DNA from: Nordella sp. HKS 07
GTDB lineage: Bacteria > Pseudomonadota > Alphaproteobacteria > Rhizobiales > Aestuariivirgaceae
NCBI RefSeq assembly: GCF_011046735.1
Contig: NZ_CP049258.1
Span: forward strand, 6,404,001-6,468,000
Direction: 5' to 3'
DNA: 64,000 nt
Under the pieces are notes generated by a model. It did no database searches, had not been told where the DNA came from, and saw only the letters and a program-made list of their open reading frames with translations. The position numbers and the translations under genes are program-made. This document shows positions 1 through 9,314 of this stretch, piece by piece (within the stretch, counting starts at the first letter, position 1; each line of letters opens with the position of its first letter).

Positions 1-1032
1 CGCGCTTTGTCGCTGTCAGCGCGCATCCTGATCCTCGACGAGCCGACCGCGGTTCTCTCGCTCGCCGAGCAGGACAATCTCTTCACCATCATCCGCCATC
101 TCAAATCGCAAGGCATGCTGGTGCTCTACGTCTCGCATCACTTGCGCGAGGTGCTGGCCATCGCGGACCGCGTCAGCGTCTTGCGGGATGGCCGGAAGGT
201 CGCGACCCGGCCGGTGAAGGGCCTGGCGCTGCCCGAGCTTATCGAACTGATGATCGGGCGCAGTGGCGCCTTTACCCGTATGAGCCGGGACACCGCAGTG
301 GCCACGGGCCCCGCATTCCGCATCACCTATCGCGCTGACAAGAAGGAAAGCGGGCTTACGCTTCAGGCTGGCGAGATCGTGGGGCTGGCCGGACTGGTTG
401 GCGCCGGGCGAACCACCTTCGCCCGCGCTCTCAGCGGAAAACACCGCGACACCGCCGTTGTTGCGGTCGAACAGGATGGTCGCAAATTCGATCTTTCCTC
501 ACCGGGCAGAGCCATAGGCCATGGCATTGTCTATCTCACCGAAGATCGCAAGCGTGATGGCATCTTCTCGGGCCTCAACATCATCGCCAATGCGACCGCC
601 GCCGCCTTGCCCGCCTTGCGGCGCGGGCCCTTCCGCGACAGAACCAGGGAGCGCGAACTTGCCGGCCATATGCTGCAGCGCCTGCAACTCGTCGCCGCGA
701 GCCTCGACACGCCGATCGTCAAGCTGAGCGGCGGCAACCAGCAGAAGGTGCTGATGGCGCGCGCTCTGCTCACGGCGCCGAAAATGCTGATCTGCGATGA
801 GCCAACGCGCGGTGTCGATATCGGCGCCAAGACCGAAATTCACGAAATGCTGCGCCGCCTTGCGTCCACCGGTGTCGCCATCATCGTCATTTCCTCCGAG
901 ATCGAGGAGCTTGTGGCCGTGGCCGACCGCATCGCCGTCATGCATCAGCGCCGGTTCGTCGCCGAAATGCCCGCGAGTGCCGCCAACGAAGCGAACATCC
1001 TTCTGGCCGCCTCCGGCGGAAACACCGCTTGA
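1..1032 (+). CDS. Sugar ABC transporter ATPase (RbsA/MglA type), 5' partial
   Basis: This is the energising subunit of a simple-sugar (ribose/galactose/xylose class) ABC importer. The frame is open to base 1, so the first nucleotide-binding domain is cut by the window edge. What remains of domain 1 begins just before its Walker B (ILILDEPTAVLS). The second domain is complete: a degenerate Walker A (GLVGAGRTT), signature LSGGNQQKV, Walker B (MLICDEPTRGVD) and the H-loop region (VIVISSEIEEL). The tandem-domain layout and a degenerate second Walker A are family traits. No permease or binding protein follows within the window, so its partners must lie upstream. The stop is at 1030-1032, and about 100 bases without a gene separate it from map. 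Confidence 0.9.
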   Translation, partial: RALSLSARILILDEPTAVLSLAEQDNLFTIIRHLKSQGMLVLYVSHHLREVLAIADRVSVLRDGRKVATRPVKGLALPELIELMIGRSGAFTRMSRDTAVATGPAFRITYRADKKESGLTLQAGEIVGLAGLVGAGRTTFARALSGKHRDTAVVAVEQDGRKFDLSSPGRAIGHGIVYLTEDRKRDGIFSGLNIIANATAAALPALRRGPFRDRTRERELAGHMLQRLQLVAASLDTPIVKLSGGNQQKVLMARALLTAPKMLICDEPTRGVDIGAKTEIHEMLRRLASTGVAIIVISSEIEELVAVADRIAVMHQRRFVAEMPASAANEANILLAASGGNTA

Positions 1033-1129
1033 AATCAAGGACTTCTCACATCGCTTGGACAAAGCCGCTCAGACCTTGCGTAAGCCTGTGACTTGCCGAG
1101 CCTGATATTCCTCATTATGTAATGCCGTC

Positions 1130-1957
1130 ATGACCTATGTTACCGCCCAAGAAGGCACCGAAGGCCGCACCGGCCAGATCAAGCTGCATGGCCCGGAAGG
1201 CTTCGCCGCCATGCGCAAGGCCGGCCGGCTGACCGCCGAGGCCCTCGATCTCCTCGTTCCCCTCGTCAAGCCGGGTGTCGCCACCGAGACGCTCGACCGG
1301 GCGATCGCCGAATTCGCCCGCGACAACAAGGCGGTACCCGCCTCGCTCAATTATCGCGGCTTCCCCAAATCCATCTGCACTTCGATCAACCATGTCGTCT
1401 GCCACGGCATTCCCAATGATAAGGCACTGCGCGAGGGCGACATCGTCAATATCGACGTGACGCTGATCGTCGAAGGCTGGCATGGCGATGCGAGCCGCAT
1501 GTACCGGGTGGGCGAAGTGAACCGCAAGGCCGAGCGCCTGATGGAAGTCACCTTCGAGAGTCTGATGCGCGGCATCGGCGCGGTGAAGCCCGGCAACAAG
1601 ACCGGCGATATCGGCCATGCCATCCAGGCCTATGCCGAAGGCGAGCGTTGCGCGGTGGTGCGCGATTTCTGCGGCCACGGCCTCGGCCGCCAGTTCCACG
1701 ATCATCCCAATATCCTGCATTATGGCCGCGCCGGCGAAGGCGTGGCACTCAAGCCAGGCATGTTCTTCACCATCGAGCCGATGATCAATCTCGGCCGCCC
1801 GCATGTGAAGATCCTGAGCGACGGCTGGACGGCGGTCACCCGCGACCGCTCGCTTTCGGCGCAGTTCGAGCACACGATCGGCGTCACCGAGACCGGCTGC
1901 GAAATATTCACCCTGTCGCCCAAGGGACTCGACTACCCACCCTCCGCGCAAAACTGA
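1130..1957 (+). CDS. map: Type I methionine aminopeptidase
   Basis: Cytoplasmic metalloenzyme that removes the initiator methionine from nascent proteins. The 275-residue length is typical of bacterial type I Map. The five expected metal ligands are visible in order: Asp in NIDVT, Asp in GWHGDASRM, His in GHGLGRQFHDHP, Glu in FTIEPMI and Glu in QFEHTIGVT. The substrate-pocket histidine is in VCHGIP. The ATG at 1130 lies 5 bases after another ATG-like triplet, but the N-terminus matches family length from here. radC starts six bases after its stop, so the two are probably cotranscribed, an arrangement I recall from Hyphomicrobiales genomes. Confidence 0.95.
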   Translation: MTYVTAQEGTEGRTGQIKLHGPEGFAAMRKAGRLTAEALDLLVPLVKPGVATETLDRAIAEFARDNKAVPASLNYRGFPKSICTSINHVVCHGIPNDKALREGDIVNIDVTLIVEGWHGDASRMYRVGEVNRKAERLMEVTFESLMRGIGAVKPGNKTGDIGHAIQAYAEGERCAVVRDFCGHGLGRQFHDHPNILHYGRAGEGVALKPGMFFTIEPMINLGRPHVKILSDGWTAVTRDRSLSAQFEHTIGVTETGCEIFTLSPKGLDYPPSAQN

Positions 1958-1963
1958 GACAAG

Positions 1964-2665
1964 ATGAAACGGGGCCTGTCGGAAGATGACGCGAAGCCCC
2001 ATCATCTGGGACACCGCGAGCGCCTGCGCGAGCGCTTCCGCTTGGGCGGCGGCGAGGCCCTGCCCGATTACGAGCTGCTCGAGCTCGTTCTATTCCGCGC
2101 GATTTCCCGCCAGGATGTGAAACCGCTCGCCAAGGCACTCATCGCCCGCTTCGGCAGCTTCGCTGAGGTCGTCGCCGCCACTCCTGAGCGGCTGAAGGAA
2201 GTGCCGGGTGTCGGCGAAGCGGTGGTGACCGAGCTGATGATTGTCCATGCCGCATCCAAACGCGTCACCAAGGGTGAGATCAACCGGCGCACGCTGCTGG
2301 CCTCGTGGAACGCCGTCATCGATTACTGCCGCGCCGCCATGGCCTTCGCCGAGCGCGAGCAGTTCCGCATCCTGTTCCTCGACAAGAAGAACGGCCTGAT
2401 CGCCGACGAGGTGCAGGGCGAAGGCACCGTCGACCACACGCCGGTCTATCCGCGCGAGGTGATGAATCGTGCGCTCGAGCTGTCGGCGAGCGCCATCATC
2501 CTGGTCCACAATCACCCATCGGGCGACACGACCCCCTCCATCGCCGATATCGACATGACGCGAAAGCTCATCGACGCCGGCGACAAGCTCGCCATCAGGG
2601 TGCATGACCACATCATCGTCGGCCGCAATGGTCATGCCAGCTTCCGCGGTTTGAAGCTGATCTGA
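1964..2665 (+). CDS. radC: RadC family JAB/MPN-domain protein
   Basis: A 233-residue protein of the RadC (JAB1/MPN, JAMM metalloprotease fold) family. Residues about 10-90 hold the helix-hairpin-helix-like region ([13 protein letters not shown]). The C-terminal half holds the JAMM signature with [11 protein letters not shown] followed by an Asp, plus the upstream Glu in [11 protein letters not shown]. The old DNA repair role for RadC is doubtful and its cellular function is unsettled. It follows map by six bases on the same strand and ends just before the convergent racemase gene. Confidence 0.93.
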   Translation: MKRGLSEDDAKPHHLGHRERLRERFRLGGGEALPDYELLELVLFRAISRQDVKPLAKALIARFGSFAEVVAATPERLKEVPGVGEAVVTELMIVHAASKRVTKGEINRRTLLASWNAVIDYCRAAMAFAEREQFRILFLDKKNGLIADEVQGEGTVDHTPVYPREVMNRALELSASAIILVHNHPSGDTTPSIADIDMTRKLIDAGDKLAIRVHDHIIVGRNGHASFRGLKLI

Positions 2666-2680
2666 CGGGTCGCCCGAAAA

Positions 2681-3424
2681 TCAGTAGATCATGCCCTTGG
2701 GGGTCGGGAAGGCATCTTTGCTCGGCCGCAGGCGGCTGCGCACCATAAGTTCGGCCGCATGCAAGGCGGTCCGGACCGGATTGACCACAGGCAGGCCGGT
2801 TCGTTCCTGCAACTCCTCGCCAAGATCGAGGAACCCCATGGTCATGCAGCCGAGCACAAGCGTGTCGGCACCTGCCCGACGCAACCAGTCGGCTGCGCCC
2901 ACGATCCGCGCCAGTGTGTCCCCCGCATCATGGGCAAGCGCCCGCGGCTCCTTGCCGACCAACTCCACGCCGGCCAGACGGTCGCGCAAGCCAAGGGCTG
3001 CCACCAAGCGCCGTGCCGGATTCACAAAAAGCGGCGAGGTCGTGATGATGCCGAATCTGTCGCCCAGCATCGCGGCCACATGGCATGCGCTTGCCCCCGG
3101 CCCGATGAGCGGCAACCGGCACAGGCGCTCGCGCAGGCCATCGAGGCCGGGATCGCCGAAACAGCCAAGAATAGCTCCGTCATAGCCGTCCGCTTCGGCG
3201 GCCACCAGCGCGCGCGCCGTCGGCCTGACCAGCAGATGTCCCTCATAGGCCGTCTCGAAGGAAACTGGTCCCTCAGGCGCACGCCCCGGCTCCGTGGTGT
3301 CGACGACATCGATCTCGACGTCCGGAGCCGCCCAGCCGCGCAGGATCGCCGCGCGCCGCTGCAATTCACCGCCTCCCCCATCGGTCGCCGACAGCGGTCC
3401 GGGATAGACATAGATCAGTCGCAT
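2681..3424 (-). CDS. Asp/Glu/hydantoin racemase family protein
   Basis: Cofactor-independent racemase fold of the Asp/Glu/hydantoin group, about 247 residues. The two catalytic cysteines are present in equivalent settings: AILGCFGDPG near residue 88 and LVLGCMTMGF near residue 192. I chose the ATG at 3424 rather than the GTG three bases earlier, because it overlaps the M28 stop codon by one base (TGATG), which implies translational coupling. It is the last gene of a permease-hydrolase-racemase set. The context suggests it isomerises an amino acid, hydantoin or similar chiral carboxylic substrate imported and released by its neighbours; the substrate is not predictable from sequence. Confidence 0.85.
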   Translation of the reverse strand: MRLIYVYPGPLSATDGGGGELQRRAAILRGWAAPDVEIDVVDTTEPGRAPEGPVSFETAYEGHLLVRPTARALVAAEADGYDGAILGCFGDPGLDGLRERLCRLPLIGPGASACHVAAMLGDRFGIITTSPLFVNPARRLVAALGLRDRLAGVELVGKEPRALAHDAGDTLARIVGAADWLRRAGADTLVLGCMTMGFLDLGEELQERTGLPVVNPVRTALHAAELMVRSRLRPSKDAFPTPKGMIY

Positions 3425-5163
3425 CACGCGGTCTTTCGGGTCGCTGCCGCGCTCCGCACAACGGCGCGCAGCCGGTCGTCGATATAGTTGCGCCGGCGCC
3501 GCAGCGTCACGAGCGCCGAGGCCCGCTGTGCTTCATCGAGCTTGCCGAGATCGCGCGCCAGCGCCAGCTGCGGAATGGCCGGAAGAGGTATGGCGGCATC
3601 ATGTGCGTAGACGCCTGAGCCCGCATAAGCGAGCTCGATCAGCGGCCGCATGGCGTCACTCGTTTTCCGCAATTCGTCATCGGATTCGTCCGGCTTGCGT
3701 CGTCTGTCTGCTTCGAGCGCCGTGAGCGCGCGCGATGCGGCTTCGGCCAGCGTGATCGTTCCAGAGAGGTCGAACCACGGCGTGCAGAGCTCCGCCAGCG
3801 CGCGCAGTTCCGTGACAAAGGCTTCGGCCTGCCTGTCGGGCCGCAACGGCGCCACGGCGGCGCAAGTGAGGTCCGCCAGGGTGCGTCCATAGATGCGGCC
3901 GTCACGTTCGAGCAGTTCGGCATCGAGCTTGTCCAGCGTATCGGCGACCGTATGCCACCACCAGCCGAGACCGCCCGTGCGGCTGCCGGCCACGAGTCCG
4001 CCGAATGCGCGCGATGTCAGAGTGTCCGAGGGCGGCTGTTCGGACAGAGCCATGAACAGCGAAGGAACGCCAAGCTGCACGAAAGACTGATCACCGGCGC
4101 GCACCACCCGGCTGCCGACGAAGGTCTGTCCGGATTCCGTCGCGATGGCACGGGCGCCGCAATCGAGAGTGGACGGCATGGCCACCGCATCGGTCAACAC
4201 CGTGGCACCCTGACCGCCGACTGAATCGATATTCACATGCGCAATGCAGCGCGTCGACAGATCGTGATGAAACTCGTCCGCATACCAGGCCGACCCGGCA
4301 TAGCGTCCATGCGAATGCCCGGACCAGAAGGCGAGCCGCAGGCTGCGGCGCATCGCCGGCCGATGTTTCGCGAGCTCGCGCGCGACGCCGACCATGACGG
4401 CATTGGCCGAGCCGTTGTCCATGGCGCCGAGATGCCAGGAATCGAGATGCCCGGAAAACAGGATATAGGGCGCGGAGGATTGATCGAGGCCGTCGATCCC
4501 CGGCGGGCAGAGATCGGCGATGAGCAGCGGCAGGCGGCGCCAGCCGGTGTCGACCTCGGCATGCACGGTGATGGTCTTCGCACCCTTGGCAATCAGGCTG
4601 CGCAACCGCTCGCCCACCTCCTGCGTGACCGAGACGACGGGCGTGCGCGGCAATTTCGCGAAATCTTCCGGCGCCGGTGATCCCCACACGGCCGACACAC
4701 ACATCTCATGCGTGAGCTCGCCGCAGATGAAGATCTGCGCGGCGGCCCCTGCCCGTTCATTGCGCGAAACCAGCCCATGCATCGCAATGCCGTCGCAGAT
4801 GAGCACGGCCTCCGCCGCGTCCGGGCCGGGCGCGTTCCAGCCGATATCGGCCGGGCGAGCCTGGATGCCGGCGGGCGGCGTCGCGGCCGAGAGCGAATGG
4901 GTGATGGCGGGAAGCTCTTCACTTCCCACCACGATCCGTGCCTTGAGCGGCAGACTGACATAGCCCTCATGATGCATGAGCCTGGTGCGCAATCCAGCTG
5001 CATCGAGCATGGCCTTGATGGTCTCGAAGCTGCGCGCCTCCTCGGCGCTGCCGCTCAGGCGCACCTCGCGCGAGATGGCGGCTGTGAGCTCAAGGAGATC
5101 GTTGCCGCTCAATCTCGCGGCGACGGCATCGGCAATATCCTTGGCGCTGGACTGGTTCGTCAT
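3424..5163 (-). CDS. M28-like zinc hydrolase with unusual active site
   Basis: A 579-residue protein with an M28 aminopeptidase-type core. Recognisable ligands are His239 and Asp241 (SGHLDSWH), Asp249 (GAMDNGSAN), Asp313 (HVNIDSVGG) and His404 (WWWHTVADTLDKLD). Where canonical M28 enzymes have the Glu-Glu pair (general base plus zinc ligand), this protein reads FWSGHSHGRYAGS at 279-291, so the glutamate pair is absent. About 100 residues precede a PA-like insert region. No signal peptide is evident, so action is probably cytoplasmic. It lies 25 bases downstream of the permease and is coupled to the racemase. It may hydrolyse an amide or peptide imported by the permease; the active-site change makes the reaction uncertain. 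Confidence 0.8.
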   Translation of the reverse strand: MTNQSSAKDIADAVAARLSGNDLLELTAAISREVRLSGSAEEARSFETIKAMLDAAGLRTRLMHHEGYVSLPLKARIVVGSEELPAITHSLSAATPPAGIQARPADIGWNAPGPDAAEAVLICDGIAMHGLVSRNERAGAAAQIFICGELTHEMCVSAVWGSPAPEDFAKLPRTPVVSVTQEVGERLRSLIAKGAKTITVHAEVDTGWRRLPLLIADLCPPGIDGLDQSSAPYILFSGHLDSWHLGAMDNGSANAVMVGVARELAKHRPAMRRSLRLAFWSGHSHGRYAGSAWYADEFHHDLSTRCIAHVNIDSVGGQGATVLTDAVAMPSTLDCGARAIATESGQTFVGSRVVRAGDQSFVQLGVPSLFMALSEQPPSDTLTSRAFGGLVAGSRTGGLGWWWHTVADTLDKLDAELLERDGRIYGRTLADLTCAAVAPLRPDRQAEAFVTELRALAELCTPWFDLSGTITLAEAASRALTALEADRRRKPDESDDELRKTSDAMRPLIELAYAGSGVYAHDAAIPLPAIPQLALARDLGKLDEAQRASALVTLRRRRNYIDDRLRAVVRSAAATRKTA

Positions 5164-5188
5164 CGTCCCGGACTCCTTCGAGTGTATT

Positions 5189-6484
5189 TCAGTTGAGAGG
5201 TTTGTCTTTGGTTTCGGGCATCGTGAGATAGACGATCATGCCGATGACGTTGATCGCTATGACATAGACGAGGAACAGGTGCCCCGATCCCTGGCTGTTC
5301 AGCCACTGGCTGAGATAGGGCGCGGTGCCGCCGAACACGGCGACGGCCAGTGCATAGGGCAGCGAGACGCCCGCCGTGCGCACTTCGGCGGGGAACTGCT
5401 CCACCATGATGGCGCAGGAATTGGCCCCGAACAGCGCATAAAGGGCGATGCCGGCAAGCTGCACGAACAGGATCGACTCGAAGGAGCCCGTCATGCTGGT
5501 GAGCAGCGGCCAGGTCAGGAGCGCGAAGCCCGCCGCCGCCATGAACATGGTGGCGCGCCGCCCGATCCAGTCCGACAGCAGACCGCCGAGCGGCAGCAGG
5601 AACAGAAGCGCCGCGAGCGCGATCGTATTGGCCTTGAGCGCATCGCTGAGACTCGCCTCGACGGTGCTGCGCGCGAAGGTCGGCAGATAGATGATCCACA
5701 TATAATAGACGACGGTCGGCGCGACAGTCACCAGCACTACCCTGAGCATGGCGCGCGGATGCCGCTTGATCGCCTCCAGCAGCGGCGTGCGGACTTGACG
5801 TCCTTGCGCCTTGGCGGCCGCATAGCTCTCAGGCTCGGCGATCGAGCGGCGCAGCCACAGCCCGACCACGCCGAGCACGGCGCCGATGATGAAGGGTATG
5901 CGCCAGCCATAGGAGGCCATGTCCTCGGCGCTCAGCACGCTCGTCAGCAGCGCCGCCATGGCGGAGGCGAGCAGCGTGCCGCCCACCACCGATACCTGCT
6001 GAAAGGATCCGACGAAAGCGCGTCTGTTGGGCGGCGCATACTCCACCATGAAGGTGGCCGAGGAGCCGAATTCGCCGCCGGCGGAGAAGCCTTGGAGCAG
6101 CCGGGCAAAGACAAGCATGATCGGCGCCAGGATGCCGATCGCCTCGGCATTGGGCGTGAGCCCGATGATCAGAGCACCGGCCGACATCAGGAAGATGGTC
6201 AAGGCCAGCGCGTTGCTGCGTCCGAAGCGGTCGGAATACGACCCGATGATCGCCGCCCCCAGCGGTCGCATGAAGAATCCCACCGCGAAGACGAGCAATG
6301 TGGAAAGCAGGCTTGCGGTTGGACTCGAGCTCGGGAAGAACTGCTGCGCGAATATCGGCGCCAGGAAGGCGTAAGCGGACCAGTCGAACCACTCGACCAG
6401 ATTGCCGATACCGCCGGCGAGGATCGGCTTGATCCGGCCCGTCTGTTCCGCGCCCTGCGCCCGTTGTGTGGCCGAAGTCTCCAT
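5189..6484 (-). CDS. MFS permease, metabolite:H+ symporter (MHS) family
   Basis: About 431 residues with twelve predicted membrane segments. MHS-type features are visible: an N-terminal NLVEWFDW motif, the loop motif RPLGAAIIGSYSDRFGR, and GGEFGSSATFMVEYAP. Relatives import dicarboxylates, betaine-like solutes or aromatic acids with protons. The frame is open to 6544, but I chose the ATG at 6484: it has a G-rich ribosome binding site and puts the conserved N-terminus at the usual length. It is the first gene of the permease-hydrolase-racemase set and is divergent from the double-domain Lrp regulator, which probably controls it. Confidence 0.87.
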   Translation of the reverse strand: METSATQRAQGAEQTGRIKPILAGGIGNLVEWFDWSAYAFLAPIFAQQFFPSSSPTASLLSTLLVFAVGFFMRPLGAAIIGSYSDRFGRSNALALTIFLMSAGALIIGLTPNAEAIGILAPIMLVFARLLQGFSAGGEFGSSATFMVEYAPPNRRAFVGSFQQVSVVGGTLLASAMAALLTSVLSAEDMASYGWRIPFIIGAVLGVVGLWLRRSIAEPESYAAAKAQGRQVRTPLLEAIKRHPRAMLRVVLVTVAPTVVYYMWIIYLPTFARSTVEASLSDALKANTIALAALLFLLPLGGLLSDWIGRRATMFMAAAGFALLTWPLLTSMTGSFESILFVQLAGIALYALFGANSCAIMVEQFPAEVRTAGVSLPYALAVAVFGGTAPYLSQWLNSQGSGHLFLVYVIAINVIGMIVYLTMPETKDKPLN

Positions 6485-6511
6485 TGCCGCCCCCTGACTG
6501 CTGAAATCTTG

Positions 6512-6561
6512 CATAATGTTGATATTTTTGACGATATCCTGCATATATCATCACAATTATG
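6512..6561. promoter_or_regulatory. Imperfect inverted repeat between MFS and Lrp genes
   Basis: The 117-base divergent intergenic region contains CATAATGTTGATAT at the left and ATATCATCACAATTATG at the right. These are imperfect mirror images around an AT-rich centre that itself contains GATAT and ATATC. Such long imperfect dyads are typical targets of Lrp/AsnC proteins. That it is the operator of the adjacent regulator is inference. Confidence 0.3.
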
Positions 6562-6601
6562 GAGGAGTCCAGCAGGGACGACTCTGTTGGGAGAAGGTGT
6601 C

Positions 6602-7591
6602 ATGACGGCAACCGCACAGCTGGACAGTGTTGAGCGAGCCATCGTGGCGGCGCTGCATATCAGCCCCCGGGCACCTTGGGAGCTCATCGCGCGAGCTCTT
6701 GGCGTCTCGGAATCGACCGTGGCGCGGCGTGCCCAGCGTTTGCTCGCGTCCGGGCTGGTCACCGTGGTGGGCATGACCGAGGAACCGCGCGGTAGCCGCA
6801 GCCTGTCCGCCTCGATTCGCCTTGCCTGCAAACCCGGCACGGCGGCGAAAGTGGCGAGGACGATCGCAAAGGATCCGCAAGTACGCTTCGTCGGCCTCCT
6901 CACCGGCCCGTCCGCCTGTCTGGTCGAGGCGGTCGCACCGGGCCGTGAAGAACTCATGTCTTTCATCGAGCAACGGCTCGCGACGATCGATGGCGTGCTG
7001 CAGCATGCGAGCCGGATCATCCTGCGGAGCTTCACGGGCGCCTATGCCTGGGACCCGGGCATACTCGATGCGAGGGCGGCCGCCGAGATCAGGAAAGAGT
7101 CCATGCTCCCGGCGTCCAAAGGCACCGAGGCGGGAGATCACGGTAAGCTCGATGTCCAGGAATCAGCGATCCTTGGCGCCCTGCGCGGGAACGGCCGGAT
7201 GTCGGTGCTGGAGCTCGCCGCCGCAGCCAATACCAGCCCCTCAACGGCGAAGCGCCGCATGGACGCCCTCCTCGAACGCGGCATTCTCCACTTCCGCACT
7301 GTCGTCGAGCCGTCGCTGCTCGGTTTCGACGTGGAGCTGATGATGTGGCTCGACAGCGACAGGTCATCGCTGCGCCAGACGGCCGACACGCTCGCGGCTC
7401 ACCCCGCTGTGCGCTATCTCATCGCCACCACAGGCGACACGCCCCTCTTCGCCACGGCGGTGCTGCCTCACAATGATGATATCTTTGCCTTCCTGACCGA
7501 CGTGATCGGCACCTTGCCCGGCGCACGCAATGTCGAGACGCAGCTCCTGCTCGGCGCCTCGAAGCGTCACTGGCATCTGACACCGGCTTGA
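6602..7591 (+). CDS. Lrp/AsnC family regulator with duplicated domains
   Basis: A 329-residue transcription regulator containing two Lrp/AsnC modules in tandem. Each has a winged HTH (LIARALGVSESTVARRAQRL near residues 22-45; VLELAAAANTSPSTAKRRMDAL near 200-222) followed by a RAM-like ligand-binding domain. Usual Lrp proteins are about 150 residues with one module, so this is a fused pair. The ATG at 6602 follows GGGAGAAGGTGTC. A much longer open frame extends upstream but is antisense to the M28 and MFS genes. It is divergent from the permease-hydrolase-racemase set and probably senses an amino acid related to that substrate. Confidence 0.88.
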   Translation: MTATAQLDSVERAIVAALHISPRAPWELIARALGVSESTVARRAQRLLASGLVTVVGMTEEPRGSRSLSASIRLACKPGTAAKVARTIAKDPQVRFVGLLTGPSACLVEAVAPGREELMSFIEQRLATIDGVLQHASRIILRSFTGAYAWDPGILDARAAAEIRKESMLPASKGTEAGDHGKLDVQESAILGALRGNGRMSVLELAAAANTSPSTAKRRMDALLERGILHFRTVVEPSLLGFDVELMMWLDSDRSSLRQTADTLAAHPAVRYLIATTGDTPLFATAVLPHNDDIFAFLTDVIGTLPGARNVETQLLLGASKRHWHLTPA

Positions 7592-7610
7592 GCGACGGCT
7601 GCCTTCGCCA

Positions 7611-9314
7611 TCAAGGTGCGACATGCTCCTTCGTATATCTGCGGACCGCGGCTTCGATCGTTGGAACGAAGAACTCTTCTCCGAATTGCGCGAACAGGCC
7701 AAATCTCTTGAGCTTGTCCTTCACGGGGTCTTTCAGCTCGGCGAAGCGCAACTCGATCCCCATTTCGCGCAAGCTGCTGTTCAGTTCGGCCAGCGCGTCG
7801 GCCGCGGTGACATCGACGCTGGTCACCGGTTCCGCCGCGACGACCAGCCACCGTGCCGGCGTCGGCGAGGCAGCCGCCGCGGCCAGCACGCGCTCCTTGA
7901 AAAGCTCCGCATTGGCGAAGAACAAGGGGGCGTCCCACCGGAACAGGACGAGGCCGGGTATGCGCTGCGCATCGGGATAGCGTGTGATGTCATGATAGCC
8001 CTCGACGCCCTCGGCATGTCCCAGAACGGCCGAATGCGGGCGCCAGCCGTCCCAGAGGAACTCGATGACCGCGATCACGATCGCCAGGCCTATGCCTGGG
8101 ATCGCGCCGAATACCGCAACCCCTATCGTGCAGACGATGGAGAGCCAGAACTCCCATGGCTGGATGCGATAGATGCGGCGCAGATCGGCGAATTCGAACA
8201 GCCCGATGGCGGCGGCGATCACGACCGCCGCCAAGGCGCTGTTCGGGAGATGCTCGAGCAGGTTCGGCGCCGCCAGCAGCAGGAGCACGACGACCAGCGC
8301 ACCGATCACGCCCGTCATCTGGGTGCGGGCGCCTGCAGCCTCCGCGACCGGCGTGCGCGAGGAGCTGCTGCTGATCGGGAAACCTTGAAAGAAACCGGCG
8401 GCCAGATTGGCGGCGCCGAGGCCCACCATCTCCTGGTTGGGGTCGACCTTGTCTCCCATCCGTGCCGCATAGCTGCGCGACAGCACGCTGGTGTCGGCGA
8501 AGGAGACCAGAGCGACCGCGAAGCCTCCAATCAGGACGGGAACGATATCTGCAGTGGTGATCCACGGAACGTCGAATGCCGGCAACCCCCGCGGCAACGG
8601 ACCGAGGACGGACACACCGGCGCGTGTCCCAAGATCGAGCAATCCCACCACGGCGGTCGCGACGACGACAGCGATCAGGATGGCTGGCACGACCTTCCTG
8701 CGTTTGAGAAGCAGGATGATCGCCAGTGTGCCTGCCCCCACCGCGAAAGCCGTCCAGTTTATCTTTCCGTTGAGGACCGCCGTGGCGATCGCCCAAAGAT
8801 TTCGCAACGGCCCATCGCTCTCGATCGAGAAACCGAGAAGCTTGGGCAGCTGGCTGATCAGAACCGTGAGCGCAATTCCGTTCATATAGCCGTAGCGGAT
8901 CGGCTTGGAGAGAAGTTCGGTTACGAAGCCCAGGCGCGCGACGCCGGCCATGATGCACACGATTCCGGAAACGACCGCCATCGTCGCCCCCAGCGCCACG
9001 GCGCGTTGCGGATCGCCGGCCGACTGCGCCAGCACCACGGCAAGAATGATCGGAGCCAGGGACGAGTCCGGTCCGAGGACCAGAATCCGGCTGGGGCCGA
9101 GCAATGCGTAGACCAGCAAGGGTATGATCGTGGCGTAGAGACCATTTATGCCCGGCAGGCCCGAAGCTACCGCATAGGCGATCCCCACAGGTACCAGCAT
9201 TGTCGCCAGGACCAGCCCGGCCACGAAGTCATTGCGCAGCCACGCCGCCTCATACCGACGCAGAGTATGAAGCCCTGGCAACCATCTCATCCAACCGGCC
9301 TGACCCGACATCAT
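7611..9314 (-). CDS. SulP family anion transporter with STAS domain
   Basis: An inner-membrane transporter of the SulP/SLC26 family, 567 residues from the ATG at 9314 (a second ATG follows immediately). The N-terminal half has the family opening RNDFVAGLVLATMLVPVGIAYA and GLYATIIPLL, with many membrane helices through residue about 420. Residues about 440-560 form a cytoplasmic STAS domain. Substrates in the family include sulfate, bicarbonate and carboxylates; this one cannot be assigned. The frame is open well beyond 9314, but that extension is an out-of-frame shadow of the neighbouring MFS gene. It is convergent with the Lrp regulator, 19 bases away. Confidence 0.9.
   Translation of the reverse strand: MMSGQAGWMRWLPGLHTLRRYEAAWLRNDFVAGLVLATMLVPVGIAYAVASGLPGINGLYATIIPLLVYALLGPSRILVLGPDSSLAPIILAVVLAQSAGDPQRAVALGATMAVVSGIVCIMAGVARLGFVTELLSKPIRYGYMNGIALTVLISQLPKLLGFSIESDGPLRNLWAIATAVLNGKINWTAFAVGAGTLAIILLLKRRKVVPAILIAVVVATAVVGLLDLGTRAGVSVLGPLPRGLPAFDVPWITTADIVPVLIGGFAVALVSFADTSVLSRSYAARMGDKVDPNQEMVGLGAANLAAGFFQGFPISSSSSRTPVAEAAGARTQMTGVIGALVVVLLLLAAPNLLEHLPNSALAAVVIAAAIGLFEFADLRRIYRIQPWEFWLSIVCTIGVAVFGAIPGIGLAIVIAVIEFLWDGWRPHSAVLGHAEGVEGYHDITRYPDAQRIPGLVLFRWDAPLFFANAELFKERVLAAAAASPTPARWLVVAAEPVTSVDVTAADALAELNSSLREMGIELRFAELKDPVKDKLKRFGLFAQFGEEFFVPTIEAAVRRYTKEHVAP

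Noticed and set aside
4976-6601. Very long plus-strand open frame running into the Lrp gene (871 codons in total)
   Set aside because: Its first two thirds are antisense to the M28 and MFS genes, rich in Arg/Gln/His and without family features. Only the part from ATG 6602 is the Lrp regulator.
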